Of a DNA stretch of 64,000 nucleotides, positions 8,780-17,153 are shown piece by piece. Source of the stretch: Alistipes megaguti (GTDB taxonomy: Bacteria > Bacteroidota > Bacteroidia > Bacteroidales > Rikenellaceae). Positions within the stretch are counted from its first letter, which is position 1; the number at the start of each line of letters is the position of its first letter. The DNA is taken from contig NZ_LR027382.1 of the NCBI RefSeq assembly GCF_900604385.1, positions 1 to 64,000 on the forward strand, given 5' to 3'. The notes beneath the pieces were generated by a model that searched no databases, was not told the origin of the DNA, and worked only from the letters and a program-made list of their open reading frames with translations. The translations under genes and the position numbers were made by a program.

Positions 8780-8815
8780 AAAAACACCCGACCTCGCACA
8801 AGGCCGGGTGTTTTT
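8780..8815. terminator. intrinsic terminator after glnS
   Basis: Arms AAAAACACCCG and CGGGTGTTTTT enclose a 14-nt loop. The A- and T-runs allow function for glnS (+) and possibly for the glycosyltransferase operon arriving on the minus strand. Confidence 0.85.
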
Positions 8816-9039
8816 GTTGGTCGGGTCCCGAACAATCCGGGATGCTTCGCAGGGATTCCATCGGCAACGTGAGAAAACGGACCGCAGTTCCGCAGGCAGG
8901 GTCAGGTACCGGACGGTCGGGCACCTGCCGGAAGAGGCATTTGAACGGAAGGCGCAAGAGCCGGACATCTCGCAGACGAGGGGACGGCGGGGATTCGGAC
9001 CGGCAGACAGACCGGCAGGCAGAGCGGGCCCGCACCGAA
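8816..9039. other. non-coding stretch, nothing further recognised
   Basis: Together with the terminator this forms a 300-bp gap between glnS and the glycosyltransferase gene. It contains no promoter element that I can support and no open frame with a signal, domain or conserved-looking composition. Confidence 0.5.
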
Positions 9040-10050
9040 TTACATCAACTTCCCGAAGGTGCGGCCGCCCAGCATATAACGCACCACGATCGAACCGCGG
9101 TAGATGTACCGGGCCTCGGTCTTACGCGAGGAACGGATCGCCCTCCGCTTTTCAGCCAGCGCGCCATGCCAGCGCAGGAAGTCCCGCCAGGCACGGAAGA
9201 CGGCCCGGAAATTGTCGGCACGCCCCTGCACCAGATACGACAGGGCCGCCAGCAGGTCCAGCACCGGACGCACCACGGCAACCAGTATCCGCTGTCCGGG
9301 CGAGGAGCATTTGTAGAGCATGGCCAGGTTGTTGCGGTGGTTGTAGAAGACCTTCGACGGCGAGTCGGTCTGCAGCGTCCCGCCCCCCAGGTGGTAGACC
9401 CGGCTCTCGGGAACCACCCGCACGCGGTAGCCCGCCAGCTGCATCCGCCAGCAGAGGTCGATCTCCTCCATGTGGGCGAAGAAGTCGTCGTCGAAGCCCC
9501 CCAACCGGTGGAAAAGCTCCGCCCGGCAGCAGAAGGCCGCCCCGCTCACCCAGAACAGGTCGCGCGCATCGTCGTACTGGCCCCGATCCTCCTCCACCGT
9601 GCGCAGGATCCGACCCCGGCAGAAGGGATAACCCAGCCAATCGACATATCCGCCCGAAGCTCCGGCATACTCGAACATCCGCCGATCCTCCGAGGAGATC
9701 AGCTTCGGGGAGACAACCCCCACGTCGGGATTCCGATCCAGCGCCTCCACCAACGGGGCGAGCCACCCCCGGGGCGTCTCCACGTCGGAGTTCAGCAGCA
9801 CGTAGTAGTCCGCCTCGATGCGCTGCAGCGCCCGGTTGTAGCCGCCGGCAAAACCGTAGTTGCGGTCCATGCGGAGCACCGTCACCGAGGGGAACTCGCT
9901 CCGCAAGACCTCCACGGAGTCGTCCGTCGAGCCGTTGTCGGCCACGACAACCTCCACAACGGACGGCGCCGCAGCCACCACCGAAGGCAAAAAACGACGC
10001 AGGTGAGCTACGCCGTTCCAATTCAGTATGACGATCTTAACAATTGACAT
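9040..10050 (-). CDS. family 2 glycosyltransferase
   Basis: A 336-residue GT-A glycosyltransferase of the rhamnosyltransferase-like GT2 group, expected to transfer a sugar from a nucleotide donor to an envelope glycan at the inner membrane face. Visible motifs are VKIVILNWNG at the start, VVVADNGSTDDS, the DxD-like LLNSDVETP near residue 95-105, GAAFCCRAELF and EEIDLCWRMQLAGYRV, which holds the acceptor-side acidic pair. A longer frame exists upstream but the true start is the ATG at 10050, giving a 14-bp overlap with the acyltransferase gene and placing VKIVILNWNG at the N-terminus. Donor and acceptor are unknown. Confidence 0.85.
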   Translation of the reverse strand: MSIVKIVILNWNGVAHLRRFLPSVVAAAPSVVEVVVADNGSTDDSVEVLRSEFPSVTVLRMDRNYGFAGGYNRALQRIEADYYVLLNSDVETPRGWLAPLVEALDRNPDVGVVSPKLISSEDRRMFEYAGASGGYVDWLGYPFCRGRILRTVEEDRGQYDDARDLFWVSGAAFCCRAELFHRLGGFDDDFFAHMEEIDLCWRMQLAGYRVRVVPESRVYHLGGGTLQTDSPSKVFYNHRNNLAMLYKCSSPGQRILVAVVRPVLDLLAALSYLVQGRADNFRAVFRAWRDFLRWHGALAEKRRAIRSSRKTEARYIYRGSIVVRYMLGGRTFGKLM

Positions 10051-10954
10051 CCCGTTTGTGTTTCCAGCGTTTGTGCGACCAGATCCACAGTTCGGGACGA
10101 CGGCGGATCTCCGCCTCGAGCAGTCGCACGTAACGCTCCGTAATTTCATTCTCCGCCACCGGCTCCACACCGTCGTAGATCGGTGCGAACGACATCTCGT
10201 AACGGCCCCTCGACAGGCGGTCCATCTTCACGAAATAGACCGGAAGATGACAGCGGAGGGCCAGTTTCTCACCGCCGTCGAAGAAGATCGTATCCTGGTT
10301 CAGGAAACGGAACCAATGGCTGTCGGGACGCCGCGGCGGATTCTGATCGGCGATCAGCCCCATCACAAGATTCCTGCCATGAAGCCCCTTGCCGCGGTTG
10401 CGCAGGAAGAAGCGCAGGCTTTCGTTCATCGAGACCGTCGTGGCATGGTCGCCGTTGCGCAGCCGCTGGTAGAAGGCCTCCATGATCTTGCTGCGCAACG
10501 GGTGGTAGACAGCCACGATGATCTGCGACGGCACGTAGAGCCCCCAGAAAGAGCTGTACTCCCAACATCCGAAGTGGGCCGTCATGGCGATCCAGTCGCG
10601 TCCCTCGACCCGCTGGCGATGCTCCTCCAGTCCGCGGATGGTCAGCGAACGGTGCCATTTGTGCGAGGTGAGATGGGCCAGATCGAGCGTATCGACGAAG
10701 ATCTCGGCCAGCGTCCGGTAGAAGCGGCGCCCGATCTCCGCACGCTCCCCGTCGCTCTTCTCCGGGAACGAATTGCGCAGATTCGCGGCCACAACACCCC
10801 GCCGGTAGCGGATACCATAGTATAAGAGCAGATAGAGCAGATTCTCGACAATGTGATACTTGAACCAGCGGGGCATCACCGCGAAGAGACGTGCCCCGAC
10901 CCAGAGTGCCTCCAGACCGATCCGCTGCCAAATATTCATCTCCGGATATTTCAT
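10037..10954 (-). CDS. LpxL/HtrB-family lipid A acyltransferase
   Basis: Probably adds a secondary acyl chain to lipid A, or acylates a related lipid, at the inner membrane. The 305-residue protein has the acyltransferase motif H-x4-E (His127 to Glu132 in AHFGCWEY; many homologues have Asp or Glu here), a membrane-anchoring N-terminal helix around 35-50, and the later segments LVMGLIADQNPPR and PVYFVKM typical of the family. It overlaps the next gene by 14 bp and follows the DUF389 gene by 16 bp, so the operon combines envelope functions. Confidence 0.88.
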   Translation of the reverse strand: MKYPEMNIWQRIGLEALWVGARLFAVMPRWFKYHIVENLLYLLLYYGIRYRRGVVAANLRNSFPEKSDGERAEIGRRFYRTLAEIFVDTLDLAHLTSHKWHRSLTIRGLEEHRQRVEGRDWIAMTAHFGCWEYSSFWGLYVPSQIIVAVYHPLRSKIMEAFYQRLRNGDHATTVSMNESLRFFLRNRGKGLHGRNLVMGLIADQNPPRRPDSHWFRFLNQDTIFFDGGEKLALRCHLPVYFVKMDRLSRGRYEMSFAPIYDGVEPVAENEITERYVRLLEAEIRRRPELWIWSHKRWKHKRDVNC

Positions 10955-10970
10955 TACGGTCTACAGATCG

Positions 10971-12353
10971 TCAGGGTTCCACGAAAATTTTCACGTCCGC
11001 GACCTTCGTCCGCAGCCGCAGCCAGTTGCGGAGCGTCGTCTCGTCGAGCGGTCGCAGGCTGTCCCGACGCGTCACCACGCAGATCAGCGCCGTATCCTGC
11101 GGCGCTCCCTCCACATCGAACGTAATGCCCTTGGTCAGCGACACCGCCCGCACGTTCTCCATCAGCGCACCGATCTCACGCGAAACGTCGTTCACCCCGA
11201 CATCCTCCGTAACACGGTAACGCTTCAGCTGCGACGACATCTCCTCGATGCGGCGGTTCTTCTCGGCCAGCAGCTCCTGATAGCTCTGCTGCAGCGACAC
11301 CACATCGACGCGATCCTCCGTATTGGCCTGCCGCACGACCAGTTCCGTGCGGTCGAGGCCGTAGCCGTCCAGCTGCGCCCGGGCACTCTCGATCACTTCG
11401 TCGCCCAACGCCTCGCCCACCAGCAGCAGTTCGATCCGCGATCCCTTGTGGGCATAGTGCTTGTTGCACTCGATGACGCGCGTCTGCGGGAAGTTGAAGA
11501 CCTGCGCCACGTACTTGTCCGCCGCCGCCTCGAAGAGCGAAACCTGCACCATGTGGAAGCCGATCACCACACTCGGAATGAAGGTCACCAGCGTGATGAC
11601 CATCATCAGCCGTTTGACCTTGCGTTCGCGCGCCTTGTCGATGAAGACCTTCTTTTCGTAGCCCAGGAAACGGACCATCACGTAGGTGGCCAGGGCGATG
11701 AAGACCGAGTTGATGAAGAAAAGGTAAAACGCCCCGAAAAAGAAGCGGAACTGTCCCGAGGCCAGTCCGAAACCGGCCGTGCAGAGGGGCGGGATCAGCG
11801 CCGTGGCGATGGCCACACCCGGGATGACGGTCGAGGTGCGGTCCTGCCGCGTCTGGGCCACGATGCCCGCCAGACCGCCAAACAGCGCAATCAGCACGTC
11901 GTAGGTCGTCGGGGTTGTCCGGGCCAGCAGTTCGCTGCTGTTCGACGACAGGGGCGAGATGAGGAAGTAGACCGTCGAGGTGACGATGGCCACGATGAAC
12001 ATCAGCGCCAGATTGCGCAGCGAACGCTTCAGCAGTTCAAAGTCGTTGATCCCCAGCGAGAGGCCGACACCCATGATCGGCCCCATGATCGGCGAGATGA
12101 GCATCGCGCCGATGATCACCGCGGCCGAATTGACGTTCAGCCCCAGCGAGGCGATCATCGTGGCGAAGATCAGCACCCAGAGGTTCACCCCGCGGAATTC
12201 GACCCCCTTGGAGATGTTGGCCACCACTTCGTCGCGCTGCGCCTTGTCGTCCTCCAGGTTGAACCGCCCCCGAAGGAATTCGCGCATCTCGCCCAGCCAG
12301 GCGGCAAACGAACGTTGCCGGTCGGTATGCGTGGTGTCGTTCCGGTTATTCAT
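10971..12353 (-). CDS. DUF389-family multi-pass membrane protein
   Basis: A 460-residue inner-membrane protein. Residues about 40-300 hold several hydrophobic segments with the DUF389 signature VIIGAMLISPIMGPIMGVGL. The C-terminal ~180 residues are soluble and include a helical, possibly coiled-coil stretch around YQELLAEKNRRIEEMSSQLK. The family has no firm function; transport has been proposed. The start is placed at the ATG at 12353, where ATGAATAA overlaps the rsmI stop by 8 bp. An upstream in-frame extension would lie inside rsmI and is Arg-rich shadow sequence. Confidence 0.85.
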   Translation of the reverse strand: MNNRNDTTHTDRQRSFAAWLGEMREFLRGRFNLEDDKAQRDEVVANISKGVEFRGVNLWVLIFATMIASLGLNVNSAAVIIGAMLISPIMGPIMGVGLSLGINDFELLKRSLRNLALMFIVAIVTSTVYFLISPLSSNSSELLARTTPTTYDVLIALFGGLAGIVAQTRQDRTSTVIPGVAIATALIPPLCTAGFGLASGQFRFFFGAFYLFFINSVFIALATYVMVRFLGYEKKVFIDKARERKVKRLMMVITLVTFIPSVVIGFHMVQVSLFEAAADKYVAQVFNFPQTRVIECNKHYAHKGSRIELLLVGEALGDEVIESARAQLDGYGLDRTELVVRQANTEDRVDVVSLQQSYQELLAEKNRRIEEMSSQLKRYRVTEDVGVNDVSREIGALMENVRAVSLTKGITFDVEGAPQDTALICVVTRRDSLRPLDETTLRNWLRLRTKVADVKIFVEP

Positions 12354-13113
12354 GGTCGTTTTCATTCGGATGGGTTTCGCCGCGATCGTCGGCATCGTTC
12401 TCCGCCCCGCTCTCCGCTCCGTCCGCCTCCGACGGGCGGCGGCGCGACTTGCCGCGCACGACCAGGACAAATTCGCCCTTGGGTTCGTGGGTGCGGAAAT
12501 GGTCGAGCACCTCGGCCAGCGTGCCGCGCACGGTCTGCTCGAACTTCTTGGTCAGTTCGCGCGAGACCGAGACTTCGCGATCCGCCCCGAAGCACTCGAC
12601 AAACTGCTCCAGGCAGCGGACCACGCGGTAGGGCGATTCGTAGAAGATCATCGTGCGCTCCTCGTCGCGCAGGCTCTGCAGGTGTTTCATGCGGCCCTTC
12701 TTCTGCGGGAGGAACCCCTCGAAGCAGAAGCGGTCACACGGGAATCCGCTCTGCACCAGCGCCGGGATCAGCGCCGTGGCGCCGGGCAGCGTCTCAACGT
12801 CGATGCCCGCCTCGACACACGTCCGCACGAGCAGAAAACCCGGGTCGGAGATGCCCGGCGTGCCGGCATCCGAGACCAGGGCAGCGTCGTGTCCCGCAGC
12901 GATCGTCTCGGCGACCATCTGCACGGTGGCGTGTTCGTTGAACTTGTGGTGCGAGCGGAGTTTCTGCTCGATGCCGAGGTGTTTGAGCAGAAACGACGTC
13001 GTGCGCGTATCCTCGGCCAGGACGAAATCCACCTCGCGCAGCACCTTCACCGCGCGCAGCGTGATGTCGTCCAGATTGCCGATCGGCGTAGGTACGATAT
13101 AGAGTTTGGCCAT
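12346..13113 (-). CDS. rsmI: 16S rRNA (cytidine1402-2'-O)-methyltransferase
   Basis: Methylates the 2'-hydroxyl of C1402 in the ribosomal P site of 16S rRNA. The 255-residue protein opens with YIVPTPIGNLDDITLRA and contains LAEDTRTT, LVSDAGTPGISDPG and PGATALIPALVQSGFP, all characteristic of the RsmI tetrapyrrole-methylase fold. The C-terminal ~30 residues form a hydrophilic tail rich in Glu, Asp, Gly and Arg beyond the core fold. It overlaps the DUF389 gene by 8 bp and begins 4 bp after the preceding gene, so the three are almost certainly co-transcribed. Confidence 0.95.
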   Translation of the reverse strand: MAKLYIVPTPIGNLDDITLRAVKVLREVDFVLAEDTRTTSFLLKHLGIEQKLRSHHKFNEHATVQMVAETIAAGHDAALVSDAGTPGISDPGFLLVRTCVEAGIDVETLPGATALIPALVQSGFPCDRFCFEGFLPQKKGRMKHLQSLRDEERTMIFYESPYRVVRCLEQFVECFGADREVSVSRELTKKFEQTVRGTLAEVLDHFRTHEPKGEFVLVVRGKSRRRPSEADGAESGAENDADDRGETHPNENDHE

Positions 13114-13117
13114 GCCG

Positions 13118-14746
13118 TCAAGCGAATTTGCGTTCGAGAAGCTCCATCAGGAGTTTGGCGCCGTCGGAATTGGGGTTCCAGGCGTAATGCTCGGCAATGA
13201 AGATCATGCAGTCGTCGAGGTCGTCGAAGCCGTTGAGCGTCTCGATCGCCCGCTCGAAGGCCGCACCGTCACCGCCGAACAGGTCGCGGATCAACAGGAA
13301 CTTGTCGTTCAGACCAATGGCCTGACGAAGATCCGTGATCGGTTCGTTGTGAAGGATCTCCGATGCCATGTCACGCGGCGGCGCAATCGTATCGGCCAGC
13401 GTCTGCACGCGGGGGTTGATCACCTCGCCCAGCACCGCACCGGCCGATGCAATCGGCATTCCGCCCTCCGTCCGGCGATCGGTGTCGTCGGAGGCGGGAT
13501 CAAAGGCCGATGTCCTCGGCTTCGATTCGGGTTCCGGTACGGGGGTCGGTGCGGTCGGAACCGATTCGGATTCGAGTTCTGATTCGGGTTCAGATTCAGG
13601 TTCGAGTTCTGATTCGGGTTCAGTTTCGGATTCGAATTCGGGTTCAGGTTCAGGTTCGGCCGATGCCGTCCGGGCAGTCGACACCGTAGCCGATTCAACC
13701 GGGGCCGAAGCTGACGTCTTCTCCGACACTTCTTCGGAAGGCTGGTCGGCCCGGGCAGGTGCAGCGTGCGGCTCGGCAGTTGTCGGGCCTTCATCCGTCT
13801 GTTTCGACGTTGCTTTTTCGGTAAAGGCTTCGGAGCCGCGCTCAACCTCGATGATCTCGAAGGGTTGCGAGACGTCGGCCGACGTGGATGAGGCCGGAGA
13901 GAACGCACCCGGCGTCGGCGACGGACGACGGCCCGATGCGGCAGGTCGTTCCGGTTCGGGCGAAGGCCCGTAGAGCGACATGATGACCCGCTGTTTGTGA
14001 CGGTGGCGGACCGTCTCCTCATCCTCCATCCCGAAAAGCGTAGGTGAAGCGGCATGGTGCGATTTCGCGGCGGCAGGTTCGGCACTCCGGGACGAATCCA
14101 GCGTAACGGACACCTCCGGGGCATCCGGTTCGAGTATCACCGATTCGGGGGGCTCCGGCTCGGCCGTTTCCGATTCGGCTGACTGTGTCTCAACAGACTC
14201 CGCCGGCTGTTCTTCAACAGACTCGGTCGGTGTCGATGCGGAAGATTCGGCAGGCTGCAGTTCAACGGATTCAACCGGAGTCGATGCAGCGGGTTCAGTG
14301 AGTTTCGTGGTCTGCGGTTCGGCAGGCTGCGGTTCGGCCGGCTCGGTCGGCTCCGATTCGGCAGGCTGTGTCTCAGCAGGCTCCACCGACTGCTCTTCTA
14401 CAGTCTCGGCAGGCCCCGGTCCAACTTCAGCGCCGAACGGTGCCGAGGGTTCCGCATAGATGGGTCCTTCGTGCTCCCCCAGATCGGGAAAGCCGTCCAA
14501 GGAAAGAACCGCCCCCAAATCAAGCGATTCGGGAAGCTCCTCTTCCGGCACTTCGGGCACCGCCTCGGCGGAGACCTCCTTCGCCTGCACGGCTCCGGGC
14601 CCGGCAAAACGGATCGCTTCGTAGAGGTCGCGCAACTTCTGCAGAGCCAGATCCCGCTCCACATCCGGTATCTGATCCGTCTGCGACCACCCGTCGATCA
14701 ATGCGGCGAGTCGCTGCAGATCGGTTTGCATTGTTTTCCAATCCAT
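13118..14746 (-). CDS. conserved-end protein with a long acidic low-complexity centre
   Basis: A 542-residue protein without signal peptide or membrane segment. An N-terminal ~60-residue helical part (MDWKTMQTDLQRLAALID onward) and a C-terminal ~90-residue part (LNDKFLLIRDLFGGDGAAFE to LLMELLERKFA) look ordered. The C-terminal part resembles one I recall from other Bacteroidales hypothetical proteins. Between them, about residues 75-450 are Pro/Glu/Ser/Thr/Ala-rich with repeated PAES, TEPAEPQ and EPESE units, and are presumably disordered. Function is unknown. It is the first gene of a five-gene operon with rsmI, and its promoter is visible upstream. Confidence 0.82.
   Translation of the reverse strand: MDWKTMQTDLQRLAALIDGWSQTDQIPDVERDLALQKLRDLYEAIRFAGPGAVQAKEVSAEAVPEVPEEELPESLDLGAVLSLDGFPDLGEHEGPIYAEPSAPFGAEVGPGPAETVEEQSVEPAETQPAESEPTEPAEPQPAEPQTTKLTEPAASTPVESVELQPAESSASTPTESVEEQPAESVETQSAESETAEPEPPESVILEPDAPEVSVTLDSSRSAEPAAAKSHHAASPTLFGMEDEETVRHRHKQRVIMSLYGPSPEPERPAASGRRPSPTPGAFSPASSTSADVSQPFEIIEVERGSEAFTEKATSKQTDEGPTTAEPHAAPARADQPSEEVSEKTSASAPVESATVSTARTASAEPEPEPEFESETEPESELEPESEPESELESESVPTAPTPVPEPESKPRTSAFDPASDDTDRRTEGGMPIASAGAVLGEVINPRVQTLADTIAPPRDMASEILHNEPITDLRQAIGLNDKFLLIRDLFGGDGAAFERAIETLNGFDDLDDCMIFIAEHYAWNPNSDGAKLLMELLERKFA
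13561..13658. repeat. in-frame hexamer/30-bp repeats in the low-complexity gene
   Basis: A 30-bp unit occurs at 13571-13600 and 13601-13630 and is built from degenerate GATTCG/GGTTCA hexamers. On the minus strand it encodes Glu-Pro/Ser-Glu repeats. Because units are multiples of 3, length changes would keep the frame. Confidence 0.8.
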
Positions 14747-14767
14747 CGTCCGTTTATTTTAGACCTT

Positions 14768-14797
14768 CAAAGATACGCATAAACCACCGTTCGGCAA
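14768..14797 (-). promoter_or_regulatory. promoter of the low-complexity protein/rsmI operon
   Basis: On the minus strand TTTG (14794-14797) lies 18 bp before TATCTTTG (14768-14775), 22 bp upstream of the ATG. Confidence 0.7.
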
Positions 14798-14964
14798 AAA
14801 ATCACGGCGATAATTTTCCACAAAGCCCCGCCCGGAGGCCTCCCGCATGCACAGGAGGAGCCTTGCCGACCATTTTCCGGTCCGCAGCGCAAACCCGCAG
14901 CGGAAAATAGACCGCACGGGGTAAAAATTGCCGGCAAAGTTGTCTTTTTGCCCCCGACTTTTCG

Positions 14965-14972
14965 TATCTTTG
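14965..14972 (+). promoter_or_regulatory. -7 element (TATCTTTG) of ychF
   Basis: Perfect TAnnTTTG match 27 bp upstream of the ychF ATG. A TTG at 14940-14942 could serve as the -33 element, with slightly long spacing of 22 bp. Confidence 0.65.
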
Positions 14973-14999
14973 CGCTGCGAACAAAAAAATTCGAAATAC

Positions 15000-16100
15000 A
15001 TGGCATTACAATGCGGCATCGTCGGTCTGCCGAACGTGGGCAAATCGACGCTTTTCAACTGCCTGTCCAACGCAAAGGCTCAGGCTGCCAACTTCCCCTT
15101 CTGCACCATCGAACCCAACGTCGGCGTCATCACCGTGCCCGATCAGCGGCTGATCCGCCTGGCCGAAATAGACCACCCCAAACGGGTCATCCCCACCACC
15201 ATCGAGATCGTCGACATCGCCGGTCTGGTCAAGGGCGCCTCGAAGGGCGAAGGTCTGGGCAACAAGTTCCTCGGAAATATCCGCAACACGAACGCAATCA
15301 TCCACGTGCTGCGCTGCTTCGACAACGGAAACATCACCCACGTCGACGGTTCGATCGATCCGGTGCGCGACAAGGGCATCATCGACACGGAGCTCCAGCT
15401 GAAGGACCTCGAGACGGTCGAGAACCGGCTGGCCAAGACCCAGAAGCAGGCCACCTCGGGCGGCGACAAGAACGCCAAACGCGCCGTCGAACTGCTGCTC
15501 CAGTACAAGTCGGTGCTCGAGCAGGGCAAGAGCGCCCGCACCGTGGAGCTCGACAAGGAGGACCGCAAGCTCGTTGCCGACCTCAACCTGCTGACTGACA
15601 AACCCGTGCTATACGTCTGCAACGTCGACGAAAAGAGCGCCGCAACGGGCAACGCCTACACCGAGGCTGTACGGAAGGCCATTGCCGACGAAAAGGCCGA
15701 GATGCTCATCATCGCCGCCGCCACCGAGGCCGACATCGCCGAACTCGAGAGCTACGACGAACGGCAGATGTTCCTCGAGGATCTGGGGCTGGAGGAGTCG
15801 GGTGTGGCCCGGCTGATCAAAGCGGCCTACAAATTGCTCAATCTCGAAACGTTCTTCACCACCGGAGCCGACGAAACCCGCGCCTGGACCTACTCCCGCG
15901 GCATGAAGGCCCCCCAGACGGCCGGTATCATCCACACCGACTTCGAGAAGGGATTCATCCGTGCCGAGGTCATCAAGTACGACGACTACGTCACGCTCGG
16001 GTCGGAGAAGGCCTGCCGCGACGCCGGCAAGATCGGCATCGAGGGCAAGGACTACGTCGTGCAGGACGGCGACATCATGCACTTCCTCTTCAACGTCTGA
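15000..16100 (+). CDS. ychF: redox-regulated ribosome-binding ATPase YchF
   Basis: An Obg-family P-loop ATPase that binds ribosomes and is implicated in translation and oxidative-stress control. The 366-residue protein starts MALQCGIVGLPNVGKS with the P-loop GLPNVGKS at 9-16. It has the DIAGLVKGASKGEGLGN switch II region, the NVDE motif replacing the GTPase NKxD (explaining ATP preference), a coiled-coil insertion around 125-200 and a C-terminal TGS domain (FFTTGADETRAWT to MHFLFNV). The start is set at this ATG; an upstream in-frame extension covers the promoter. Confidence 0.95.
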   Translation: MALQCGIVGLPNVGKSTLFNCLSNAKAQAANFPFCTIEPNVGVITVPDQRLIRLAEIDHPKRVIPTTIEIVDIAGLVKGASKGEGLGNKFLGNIRNTNAIIHVLRCFDNGNITHVDGSIDPVRDKGIIDTELQLKDLETVENRLAKTQKQATSGGDKNAKRAVELLLQYKSVLEQGKSARTVELDKEDRKLVADLNLLTDKPVLYVCNVDEKSAATGNAYTEAVRKAIADEKAEMLIIAAATEADIAELESYDERQMFLEDLGLEESGVARLIKAAYKLLNLETFFTTGADETRAWTYSRGMKAPQTAGIIHTDFEKGFIRAEVIKYDDYVTLGSEKACRDAGKIGIEGKDYVVQDGDIMHFLFNV

Positions 16101-16116
16101 CCGAGCGGGGGGGGGT

Positions 16117-16181
16117 ATGGGGCCGAAGGCCCGCTGAGACGAGGCAGGCATCCGCAGTGATGGGGCCGAAGTCCCGCTGAG
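16117..16181. repeat. pair of 22-bp direct repeats between ychF and the SIMPL gene
   Basis: ATGGGGCCGAAGGCCCGCTG at 16117 recurs at 16160 with one mismatch, 43 bp apart. The rest of the 230-bp gap shows no gene. Confidence 0.6.
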
Positions 16182-16330
16182 AAGCAATTAACGACCCGCG
16201 CAGACAAGCCGGCTCCAGACCACACAGCAAGAAGAGACCGCCCCGCCAAGGCACCAAAAGCAAACCCGGCGCACGTCGAAAATTCGGGATGCGCCCCAAA
16301 GACAACGGAAAACCTAAAAAACTGTTGACC

Positions 16331-17059
16331 ATGAAAAACGCAAAGTACCTCCTTCTGGGCATCGCGGCCATCATTTGCGCCGCCGTGCTCGCCCGCGCCT
16401 ACACCTACAAGTATCGCTCGCAGGACACGATCGTCGTGACGGGCCTCGGCGAAACGGAGTTCACGTCGGACCTGATCGTCTGGTCGGCCACCCTCACGGC
16501 CGAAGCCCAGCAGGTCGCCGCCGGATACGCCCAGATCGAACAGAGCAAGGCCAAAGTGCAGAAATACCTCGAAGAGAAGGGGCTGCCGGTCGATGCCGTG
16601 GTCTTCGAGTTCGTCAACGTCGACAAGCAGTTCGACCCGGTCTACAACGCCAACGGGAACTGGGCCGGGCAGCGCTTCAAATGCTACCAGCTGCGGCAGC
16701 GCTTCACCGTCGAGTCGCGTGACGTGGAGCGCGTCGAGACCATTTCGCGCGAGATCTCCTCGCTCATCGCCCAGGGCGTCTCGATCGAGGCCTACGCCCC
16801 GGACTACTACTACACGAAGCTCGACGACGTGAAGATGGGGCTGATCGAGACCGCTTCGGCCGATGCCCGGATGCGCGCCGAAAAGATCGCCGTCAACGCC
16901 GGCACGAAGATCGGCCGCGTGGCCTCGGCCCGCATGGGCGTCTTCCAGATCACCGGTGCCAATACCAACGAGGAGTTCTCGGCCGGCGGTTCGTTCAACA
17001 CCGCAAGCCGCCAGAAGAAGGCCCGCATCACCATGCGCATCGAATACCGCGTGAAATAA
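16331..17059 (+). CDS. SIMPL (DUF541) domain protein, membrane-anchored
   Basis: A 242-residue protein. An N-terminal hydrophobic segment (about residues 4-22, LLLGIAAIICAAVLARAY) is a signal anchor or signal peptide, followed by one SIMPL/DUF541 domain recognisable from DTIVVTGLGETEF, the central VESRDVERVETISREISSLI region and the C-terminal RITMRIEYRV strand. The family is periplasmic or extracellular in bacteria with no defined biochemical role. The ATG at 16331 is chosen because it immediately precedes the hydrophobic segment. It lies between ychF and gltX with sizeable gaps on both sides. Confidence 0.85.
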   Translation: MKNAKYLLLGIAAIICAAVLARAYTYKYRSQDTIVVTGLGETEFTSDLIVWSATLTAEAQQVAAGYAQIEQSKAKVQKYLEEKGLPVDAVVFEFVNVDKQFDPVYNANGNWAGQRFKCYQLRQRFTVESRDVERVETISREISSLIAQGVSIEAYAPDYYYTKLDDVKMGLIETASADARMRAEKIAVNAGTKIGRVASARMGVFQITGANTNEEFSAGGSFNTASRQKKARITMRIEYRVK

Positions 17060-17153
17060 CCGGGGTCCTCAAGAGGAGAGGGGGGGCTGCCGGAAGAACA
17101 AACCGGCCAGCCACAAACCTCCGCGAAAAGAGATAAAACGACAAAAAACATAA

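Noticed and set aside
8646..9035. Minus-strand frame of 129 codons spanning the glnS terminator
   Set aside because: Crosses a strong terminator, Arg/Ser/Cys-rich, no domain or promoter.
13368..13973. Ser/Gly/Asp-rich plus-strand frame of 201 codons
   Set aside because: It mirrors the hexamer repeats of the minus-strand low-complexity gene, whose ordered ends and promoter support that strand.
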